DNA of 38,324 nucleotides from contig CAZZKE010000022.1 of NCBI GenBank assembly GCA_964655005.1, positions 1-38,324 on the forward strand. The letters run 5' to 3'. This document shows, one piece after another, positions 31,998-38,324 of this stretch. The notes below the pieces were generated by a model. That model was not told the origin of the DNA and did no database searches. It was given only the letters and a program-made list of their open reading frames with translations. The DNA is from CAZZKE01 sp964655005 (lineage in GTDB: Bacteria > Pseudomonadota > Alphaproteobacteria > Rhodospirillales > JABHCV01). The translations under genes and the position numbers were made by a program. Every line of letters starts with the position of its first letter. Position 1 is the first letter of the stretch.

Positions 31998-33569
31998 ATG
32001 ACCGCCCCTTCCAAAATCAAGCGCCGACGCGGAGGCCGGGCGGCGCGACAAGTACTCAGGACCCAGCCCCTGACCAGCGACGCCCGGCCCGTCCGACCCG
32101 GCATGGAAGGCGGAAACTACCGGCCGCTGGGTGATCGGGAAGTCCGTAAAATTCACCACGCCGTACTGCAATTGCTGGAAACCATCGGCTTTGCCAACGC
32201 GCCGCCGTCGTGTATCGAGGCGATAACCTCGATCGGCGGCATGATCGGCGAGGATCGACGCCTGCGGCTGCCGGCGGCGCTGGTCGAGGACACCGTGGCC
32301 AAAGCCAATCGGCAGTTCATAATGTGCGGGCAAAAGCCGGAACACGATATCTCGCCGCATGGCCGGCGCGTTTATTTCGGCACCGGCGGCGCCGCCATCA
32401 AGATTGTCGATCCCCTGACCGGTAGCTTCCGCGATTCGGTCCTGAAGGATCTGTTCGATATGGCCCGCATGGTCGATCAACTGGAACATATCCACTATTT
32501 CCAGCGACCGGTGGTGGCCTGTGACATGGCGGACAGCCACGATCTTGACTTCAACACCTGTTACGCCAGCATCAGCGGCACCGCCAAGCATGTCGGAACC
32601 AGTTTCGTTGACACGGCGCATTTCACCGAAACGCTGGCGATGCTGCACATGGTCGCCGGTGGCGAGGAGCAATGGCGACGACGGCCTTTCGTCAGCATGT
32701 CCAACTGCTTCGTGGTGCCGCCAATGAGCTTCGAGGCCAATGCCTGTTCGATCCTGGAAGCCGCAGTCCGGGGCGGCATGCCGGTGCTGCTGTTATCGGC
32801 CGGACAAGCCGGGGCGACGGCCCCGGCGGCGCTGGCCGGGGCGGTCGCCCAGGCCCTGGCCGAGGTCCTGATGGGGCTGGTGTATGTCAATGCGGTAATG
32901 CCGGGGGCGCCCTGCATGATCGGCCCCTGGCCGTTCGTTTCGGACCTGCGGACCGGGGCCATGTCGGGCGGCAGCGGCGAACAGGCGTTACTGATGGCGG
33001 CGGCGGGCCAGATGGGACGTTTCTACGACCTGCCGACCAGCGTCGCCTCGGCGATGACCGACGCCAAAATTCCCGACGCCCAGTCGGGCGCGGAAAAGGG
33101 CTATAATCATGCCCTGGTGGGAAATTCCGGGGCCAACCTGATTCAGGAATCGGCCGGCATGCATGCCTCGCTGCTGGCCTTCTGTTTCGAAAGCCTGGTC
33201 ATCGACAACGATACCATCGGCGCCGTACAGCGTTCCATTCGCGGCATCGAAGTCGACGACAGGACCCTGTCGATAGACGTTATCGGCGATGTCTGCCTGC
33301 ATGGCCCCGGACATTACCTTGGCCATACCCAGACCATCGAAAGAATGGAAAGCGATTACATTTATCCGCTCGTCAGCGACCGTTCAAGCCCGGACGAATG
33401 GGCCGAGAAGGGCTCCTTGAACGAGATCGAACGGGCCCGGGTGACGACCGAAAACCTGCTGGAAAATCATTGGCCCGATCACATCCCGGCGGAACTGGAT
33501 CGGGCCATACGCGACAAGTTCGATGTCAAGCTGCCAGCGGAATACCGGTTCAAAGGAGGAACATCATGA
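31998..33569 (+). CDS. MttB-family (non-pyrrolysine) quaternary-amine methyltransferase
   Basis: About 523 residues, full length for the trimethylamine methyltransferase superfamily (TIM barrel). Typical stretches: FGTGGAAIKIVDPLTGSFRDS, DLFDMARMVDQLEHIHYFQRPVVACD, FNTCYASISGTAKHVGTSFVD, NANCFVVPP-like SMSNCFVVPPMSF, and GAMSGGSGEQALLMAAAGQMGRFYDLP. There is no in-frame UAG, so it is the non-pyrrolysine type, whose characterised members demethylate glycine betaine, carnitine, proline betaine or butyrobetaine onto a corrinoid protein. No corrinoid protein gene is beside it. ATG 31998 or GTG 31995 (AGGGAG 8 nt upstream). Its stop overlaps the next start (ATGA), so it works with the demethylating dehydrogenase. 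Confidence 0.88.
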   Translation: MTAPSKIKRRRGGRAARQVLRTQPLTSDARPVRPGMEGGNYRPLGDREVRKIHHAVLQLLETIGFANAPPSCIEAITSIGGMIGEDRRLRLPAALVEDTVAKANRQFIMCGQKPEHDISPHGRRVYFGTGGAAIKIVDPLTGSFRDSVLKDLFDMARMVDQLEHIHYFQRPVVACDMADSHDLDFNTCYASISGTAKHVGTSFVDTAHFTETLAMLHMVAGGEEQWRRRPFVSMSNCFVVPPMSFEANACSILEAAVRGGMPVLLLSAGQAGATAPAALAGAVAQALAEVLMGLVYVNAVMPGAPCMIGPWPFVSDLRTGAMSGGSGEQALLMAAAGQMGRFYDLPTSVASAMTDAKIPDAQSGAEKGYNHALVGNSGANLIQESAGMHASLLAFCFESLVIDNDTIGAVQRSIRGIEVDDRTLSIDVIGDVCLHGPGHYLGHTQTIERMESDYIYPLVSDRSSPDEWAEKGSLNEIERARVTTENLLENHWPDHIPAELDRAIRDKFDVKLPAEYRFKGGTS

Positions 33570-35995
33570 GGAGCCATGCCCGGGTTGTTATTGTCGGCGG
33601 CGGCATGATGGGTTGCGGCCTGCTGTATCATCTGGCCGAGGAAGGCTGGACCGATTCGGTGCTTATCGAAAAGGGCGAACTTACCTCCGGATCGACCTGG
33701 CACGCCGCCGGGCAATGCCCCAGCTTCATCGGCAGCTACAACATGGCCAAAATACATCATTATTCCAACACGCTGTACCCGACCCTGGAAGAAAAGACCG
33801 GCAGTTACGTAAGCTGGCACGGTTGCGGCGGCATCCGGCTGGCCTTCACCGGGGCCGAAGTCGACTGGTTCCGGCGAGTCGCCAGCATGGCCGCCAATAT
33901 CGGCTACGACATAGCGATCATCGGACCCGACGAAATCAGGAAGATTGTTCCCTATCTGGGCGTCGACGGGGTTATTGCCGGCGCCTATACCACGATGGAC
34001 GGACATATCGACCCCGCCGGCGGTTGCAACGCACTGGCCGCAGGGGCCCGGCAAATGGGTGCCGAAATAATCCTTCGCAACCGGGTCATCGACATCAGGG
34101 CCAAGCCGGACGGCGAATGGCTGGTGGTGACTGAACAGGGTGACTTAACCTGTGAACATGTCGTCAACGCCGCCGGGTGCTACGCCGGCAAGGTCATGGA
34201 ATGGGTCGGCGGCTATGCCCCGTTCGTAAATATGCTGCACCAGTATTTCGTTACCGAGCCGATCCGGGAATTCATCGACAGCGATACGGAAATGCCGGTC
34301 ATCCGCGATCCATCGGCATCGTGCTATTACCGCCAGGAACAAAAATCCGGCCTGATCGGGGTTTATGAAACCGCCGAAGGCACGGCGGAAGAAGCCTGGA
34401 CGCCGCAAGGGTATCCGGCATGGGAATCCGAAAGCGAACTGTTCGAAGCCAACTACGAACGTTCCATGCCGCATCTGGAAGCGGTGCTGAAGCGGGTTCC
34501 CATATGGGCCGACAGCGGCATCAAGCGGGTTGTCAACGGCGCCATTTCGCACACGCCCGATAGCAACCCGCTGCTTGGTCCGGCCGCCGGGCTGAACAAT
34601 TTCTGGATGTGCACCGGCGCTTCCATCGGCATCGCCCAGGGCGGCGGCTGCGGTAAATATCTGGCCCAGTGGATGGTCCATGGCGACGCCGATATCAACA
34701 TGGCCGAATTCGATCCCCGGCGGTTCGGCAAATGGGCCGATGGCGATTTCACCCGGGCCACGGCGTTCGAGGAATATAACCGCATGTACGCCTGCCCGGC
34801 GCCGGGCCTGGAACTGCCGGCGGGGCGGGCGAAACGAACCACGCCGCTGTATGATAAATTACAGGCGAAAGGCTGCGTTCACACCCGCGCCTTCGGCTGG
34901 GAGCGTCCGAAATGGTTTTCGCCGGATGGCCGCGACGAGGCCTGTGGCTACCGCCGCAACAACATCTTCGGGGTCGTTGCCGAAGAATGCCGGGCGGTGC
35001 GCCAACGGGTCGGCGTGCTCGACCTTTCAAGCTTCGCCAAGTTCGCCGTTACCGGCGATGACGCCGAACGGTTTCTCGACCGCCTGACCGCCAACAGGAT
35101 GCCGAACAAGGACGGTGGCATGGTGCTGACCCACGCCCTTTCCGAATCTGCCCGGATGCAGGCCGAATTTACCCTGACCCGCTGGACGGCGGATAATTTC
35201 TATCTTCTTTCCGGCGCCGCGTGCGAACTGCGCGACCTGGACCTTCTGAACAATTCCATCGCCGAGGGCGAGAACGTAACCATTACCAATGTGTCGGATT
35301 ACTGGGGGGTGCTGGTGGTCGCCGGGCCAAGGTCCCGCGAGGTGTTGTCAAAGCTGTCAATCAGCGATTTTTCCAATGAAAACTTTCCCTGGTTTACCGC
35401 TCGCAAGGTCGGCATCTCCAACATCGTCCTGCGTGCCCTGCGCGTCAATTACGTCGGCGAACTGGGCTGGGAACTGCACTGCCCGATGTCGAAAATGGAT
35501 GAACTGTATGATGCCATCTGGCAGGCCGGGGTCGAGTTCGATATCGCCGACTTCGGCGTTTACGCGGTCAACAGCCTGCGTATGGAAAAAGCCTATAAGG
35601 GCTGGGGCGCCGACCTGACCGGCGAAGTCACCATGGCCGAGGCGGCGATGGAGCGTTTCGTCTCGAAGAACAAAAGCCACTTCACCGGCGCAAGCGCCTT
35701 GCGGCAACGCTTGCAAGATGGCATCGCCAGCCGGTGCGTCTATCTGGAAATCGAGGCTTCGGACGCCGATGCCGGCGGCGGCGAGCCGGTGTATGCGGAC
35801 GGCGACGTTATCGGCGTAACCACATCGGGCGGCTTCGGCCATGTTACGGAAAAAAGCCTGGCCTTCGCCTATGTCGACATAAACCATGCCGACCCCGGCA
35901 CGGAACTGTTGATCGAAATTCTCGGCGACCGGCGACCGGCCAGGGTCCTGGACGAGCCGGCATGGGACCCCGGCAACGACAGAATCCGGGCCTGA
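33566..35995 (+). CDS. dimethylglycine/sarcosine dehydrogenase-like flavoprotein with GcvT domain
   Basis: A 809-residue fusion. The N-terminal DAO-type FAD domain (1-400) begins VVIVGGGMMGCGLLYHLAEEG; STWHAAG places His46 where dimethylglycine and sarcosine dehydrogenases bind FAD covalently. From about 440 comes the aminomethyltransferase (GcvT-like) region, with VLDLSSFAKFAVTGDDAERFLDRL, YVGELGWELHCP, GVYAVNSLRMEKAYKGWGADLTGEVT, and a C-terminal barrel (GFGHVTEKSLAFAYV). Such enzymes demethylate N-methylglycines and pass the methyl group as 5,10-methylene-tetrahydrofolate. ATG 33566 has a strong GGAGG upstream and overlaps the methyltransferase stop by 4 bp. Exact substrate is not fixed by sequence. 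Confidence 0.9.
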   Translation: MRSHARVVIVGGGMMGCGLLYHLAEEGWTDSVLIEKGELTSGSTWHAAGQCPSFIGSYNMAKIHHYSNTLYPTLEEKTGSYVSWHGCGGIRLAFTGAEVDWFRRVASMAANIGYDIAIIGPDEIRKIVPYLGVDGVIAGAYTTMDGHIDPAGGCNALAAGARQMGAEIILRNRVIDIRAKPDGEWLVVTEQGDLTCEHVVNAAGCYAGKVMEWVGGYAPFVNMLHQYFVTEPIREFIDSDTEMPVIRDPSASCYYRQEQKSGLIGVYETAEGTAEEAWTPQGYPAWESESELFEANYERSMPHLEAVLKRVPIWADSGIKRVVNGAISHTPDSNPLLGPAAGLNNFWMCTGASIGIAQGGGCGKYLAQWMVHGDADINMAEFDPRRFGKWADGDFTRATAFEEYNRMYACPAPGLELPAGRAKRTTPLYDKLQAKGCVHTRAFGWERPKWFSPDGRDEACGYRRNNIFGVVAEECRAVRQRVGVLDLSSFAKFAVTGDDAERFLDRLTANRMPNKDGGMVLTHALSESARMQAEFTLTRWTADNFYLLSGAACELRDLDLLNNSIAEGENVTITNVSDYWGVLVVAGPRSREVLSKLSISDFSNENFPWFTARKVGISNIVLRALRVNYVGELGWELHCPMSKMDELYDAIWQAGVEFDIADFGVYAVNSLRMEKAYKGWGADLTGEVTMAEAAMERFVSKNKSHFTGASALRQRLQDGIASRCVYLEIEASDADAGGGEPVYADGDVIGVTTSGGFGHVTEKSLAFAYVDINHADPGTELLIEILGDRRPARVLDEPAWDPGNDRIRA

Positions 35996-36008
35996 AATCC
36001 GGAAGGTA

Positions 36009-36794
36009 TTATTTGCCCCGCCATACGGGATCGCGTTTTTCGACGAAGGCCAGCGGGCCCTCTTTTATGTCCTCGCTGCCGTAAAGGGTATCCACCGTCG
36101 GCAACTTGCGATTGCTCACAAGCGACAGCGCCTGCCCGAAAGGCAACCCCTCGGTCTCGCGGGCTACCTCCTTGATCGCGGCGAACACCAGGGGCGGGCC
36201 GGCGGCCAGCAGGCCGGCGATTTCGCGGGCCCGGTCAATCAGGCGCGCCGCCGGAACTATTTCGTTGACCAGGCCCCACTTCAGCGCTTCGTCGACTTCC
36301 ATCCAGCGCCCGGTAAACAGGAATTCCATGGCGACGTGATAGGGGATGCGCCGGGGCAGCTTGATCGAGGCGGCGTCGGCGACGGTCCCGGCCTTGATTT
36401 CCGGCAGGGCGAAGCGGACGTGTTCGGCGGCGATGATGATATCGGCGGACAAGGCGATTTCAAAACCGCCGCCGACGGTCATGCCGTTCAGGGCGGCGAT
36501 CACCGGCTTGTTCAGATTCGGCAGTTCCTGCAAACCGCCGAAGCCGCCGACCCCGTAATCGGAATCAGCCGTTTCGCCCCCGGCGGCGGCTTTCAAGTCC
36601 CAGCCGGCGGAAAAAAATTTATCGCCGCCGCCGGTGATGATGGCTACCCGCAGGTCGGGATCGTCACGAAAGGATGCGAATACCTCTCCCATCCTGCGAC
36701 TGGTCGCCACATCGATGGCGTTGGCCTTCGGCCGGTCGATGGTTACTTCCAGAACCCCGCCCCGGCGTTCCGTCTTGATCGCGTCATTGGTCAT
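36009..36794 (-). CDS. caiD: enoyl-CoA hydratase, crotonobetainyl-CoA hydratase (CaiD)-like
   Basis: A 261-residue crotonase. The oxyanion-hole segments are KFFSAGWDLKAAAGGE (about 59-74) and MTVGGGFEIALSAD (about 104-117); GWDLKAAA and the DYGVGGFGGL insert are distinctive of CaiD, and the C-terminal EGPLAFVEKRDPVWRGK also matches it closely. CaiD hydrates crotonobetainyl-CoA to carnitinyl-CoA. In the usual Glu positions there is PEIKAG and, later, D in TVADAAS. The gene overlaps the upstream acyl-CoA synthetase by 11 bp, so they share a message. Together with the amine methyltransferase nearby this hints at carnitine or butyrobetaine use. A general enoyl-CoA hydratase remains possible. Confidence 0.82.
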   Translation of the reverse strand: MTNDAIKTERRGGVLEVTIDRPKANAIDVATSRRMGEVFASFRDDPDLRVAIITGGGDKFFSAGWDLKAAAGGETADSDYGVGGFGGLQELPNLNKPVIAALNGMTVGGGFEIALSADIIIAAEHVRFALPEIKAGTVADAASIKLPRRIPYHVAMEFLFTGRWMEVDEALKWGLVNEIVPAARLIDRAREIAGLLAAGPPLVFAAIKEVARETEGLPFGQALSLVSNRKLPTVDTLYGSEDIKEGPLAFVEKRDPVWRGK

Positions 36795-38324
36795 TTTCTT
36801 GCTCCAGTCTGATTAGCGCATCCACGGCGACCGCGCCGTCCGGCATAACAAGCAGCGGATTGATATCCAGTTCGATCAGCTTCCCGGTGTGCCCGATGGC
36901 AAAATTCTGCACGGCCAGAACCGTATCCACTATGGCGTTTATATCCGCTTCCGGTTTCCCCCGGTGGCCGGTAAGAAGGGCCGCCGCCTTTAACGAAAAA
37001 ATCGACCGGCGAATTTCCGGGGCGTCGGCCGGCAGCAGAATGATACGGGTATCGGCGACTATTTCCGTTAGTACGCCGCCGAAACCGATCAGCATGTACA
37101 TGCCTATGACCGGATCGCAATTGACGCCGACGATCAATTCGCAAATTGCATTTTCGGTCATCCGTTCGACCAGGACGCCGTCTCCCATGCCGACAAGCTC
37201 ACCAACCGCCGAGCGTACGGCGGCTTCGTCGGCAATGCCCAGCCGCACCGCGTTCAGTTCCGTCTTGTGCGTAAGGTTCGCCCCCACGGCCTTGATCGCC
37301 AGCGGATAGCCAAGCATCTTCGCCGCATCCACCGCTTCCTCGACGGCGGCGCACAACCGGCCCTCGGGAACGGCAACGCCGTAACCTTCCAGAAGTTTCT
37401 TGCTTTGCCATTCATTCAGGAAATGGCCGTCCCTGCCGCCGGGCAACGGCTTGAAATGCGGAGCCGGTCGTGTTTCGCCGAGAATTGCCGCGGCGGCGAT
37501 CGCCGCGAAGGCGTCATCAATACCGCTTAACGGGGCTATTCCCTTCGATTGAAGATCAAGTGATACCTGTTCGGGCATGTTTTCCGGCAGGGTCGATACC
37601 ACCGCGGCGCGGGCGCCCGTTTCGGCGGCGGCGGCTTCCAGGGCGCGCAGGGGTTTGTGCCAGTCGCCATTATCGCCGCATTCCCGGCGGGGGAAATCAT
37701 GAACCAGCAGGCCAAGATCGTTATCGTCGGCCATGACCGCCGCGAACGTGGCGCTCAGGCGTTCCTCGTTTCCCCAGTCGAACATATGATAATCGAACGG
37801 ATTGGAGATCGTCACCAGGTCGGAAACGGTGCGCCCGATGCGCCGCGTGGCTTGTTCGCCAAAGGGGCGAAAACAAATTCCCCGGCCTTCGCCGATATCC
37901 GATACCAGGGCCGCCTCGCCACCCGAGCAGCCCATCGAAACAATGTTGTTGCCGGCCAGCGGGCCGCCGACATGCAGCAACATCAGGGTTTCCAGAAATC
38001 CCGACAGGGTATCTAGCTGGGCGATGCCGAGCCGTTCAAAATAGGCCTTCATCACCGCATCGGAACCGGCCAGTGACGCGGTATGACTGAGAGTGAGGCG
38101 GGCGCCGCCCTGTGATCTTCCGGACCTTATCACGATCACCGGCACCCCCCTGGCATGGGCCTTTTGCATGGCCACGGCCATGGCTTCGGGGTCGTTGAGC
38201 CCTTCCAGATGCAAACCGATGGCGGTGACCCGCGAATCGTCGAGAAAGGCCTCGATCATCGCCGGCATTCCGACCACGGCCTGATTGCCGACCGTCGCCA
38301 GATAGGCAATGGGCAGGCCGCGCC
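36784..38324 (-). CDS. NDP-forming acyl-CoA synthetase, 5' end outside the window
   Basis: At least 513 residues; the frame stays open to the right edge, reading into GLPIAYLATVGNQAVV, so the N-terminal CoA-binding Rossmann domain is cut off. Visible: the second succinyl-CoA-ligase-like domain with HTASLAGSD, where the His is the conserved phospho-histidine, NIVSMGCSGGEAALVSD, NPFDY, and the C-terminal ATP-grasp domain (from about WQSKKLLEGYGVAVPEG) with YPLAIKAVGANLTHKTELNAVRLG. It makes acyl-CoA (or runs in reverse to make ATP). It overlaps caiD by 11 bp and probably activates the acid that CaiD then works on. Confidence 0.9.
   Translation of the reverse strand, partial: RGLPIAYLATVGNQAVVGMPAMIEAFLDDSRVTAIGLHLEGLNDPEAMAVAMQKAHARGVPVIVIRSGRSQGGARLTLSHTASLAGSDAVMKAYFERLGIAQLDTLSGFLETLMLLHVGGPLAGNNIVSMGCSGGEAALVSDIGEGRGICFRPFGEQATRRIGRTVSDLVTISNPFDYHMFDWGNEERLSATFAAVMADDNDLGLLVHDFPRRECGDNGDWHKPLRALEAAAAETGARAAVVSTLPENMPEQVSLDLQSKGIAPLSGIDDAFAAIAAAAILGETRPAPHFKPLPGGRDGHFLNEWQSKKLLEGYGVAVPEGRLCAAVEEAVDAAKMLGYPLAIKAVGANLTHKTELNAVRLGIADEAAVRSAVGELVGMGDGVLVERMTENAICELIVGVNCDPVIGMYMLIGFGGVLTEIVADTRIILLPADAPEIRRSIFSLKAAALLTGHRGKPEADINAIVDTVLAVQNFAIGHTGKLIELDINPLLVMPDGAVAVDALIRLEQENDQ

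Noticed and set aside
1..38324. search for CRISPR arrays, insertion sequences, tRNA and rRNA genes
   Set aside because: No regularly spaced repeats, transposase-like proteins, terminal inverted repeats or tRNA-like T-arm sequences were noticed.

Overview
The window (about 38 kb, high GC with AT-rich intergenic pockets) looks like the chromosome of a motile, metabolically versatile alphaproteobacterium, most like Rhodospirillales. The placement rests on a clear CtrA, a ChpT-type phosphotransferase, alphaproteobacterial FliI/FliJ, a CheA with an extra CheW-like domain and a receiver, a FixL-like PAS domain, and a class 2 PyrD next to a DUF952 gene. No tRNA, rRNA, insertion sequence, prophage or CRISPR array was seen. 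Gene density is very high; many neighbours abut or overlap by 1-19 bp.

Region 1 (1-13.1 kb, signalling and motility): an MBL-fold hydrolase; a membrane hybrid histidine kinase with a FixL-like haem PAS, directly followed by a QueF-like protein that lacks the catalytic Cys; fliI-fliJ divergent from ctrA; a chemotaxis run cheA, cheY, cheB, cheR (no cheW or receptor gene here); and chpT. Having ctrA and chpT on either side of che and beside fli genes suggests one cell-cycle/motility control locus.

Region 2 (13.2-23.4 kb, formate, molybdenum and tungsten): an NAD-dependent formate dehydrogenase as a fused NuoE/NuoF-like subunit plus a large catalytic subunit; the cofactor genes mobA, fdhD and moaA; a tungstate-type ABC permease and ATPase (tupBC) without a binding protein; a small lipoprotein; nadK. 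Between fdhA and mobA there is no good protein gene, but there is a perfect FNR box, a well-placed -10 and a strong hairpin, together a candidate oxygen-controlled small RNA. moaA has a structured leader with an 18-codon ORF.

Region 3 (23.4-28 kb, mixed): a hemerythrin-like protein, pyrD plus DUF952, a 72-aa orphan gene behind a very good sigma-54 promoter, a DadA-like oxidase and a rhodanese. Several intergenic hairpins here and in region 2 have C-rich loops.

Region 4 (28-38.3 kb, c-di-GMP and C1/methylamine metabolism): a PAS-GGDEF-EAL protein, a tungsten-type aldehyde:ferredoxin oxidoreductase, an MttB-family methyltransferase translationally coupled to a dimethylglycine/sarcosine dehydrogenase-like flavoprotein, and a CaiD-like hydratase overlapping an NDP-forming acyl-CoA synthetase that runs off the right edge. 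Together these suggest use of quaternary amines (betaine or carnitine type), with methyl groups and formate oxidised by the Mo/W enzymes.
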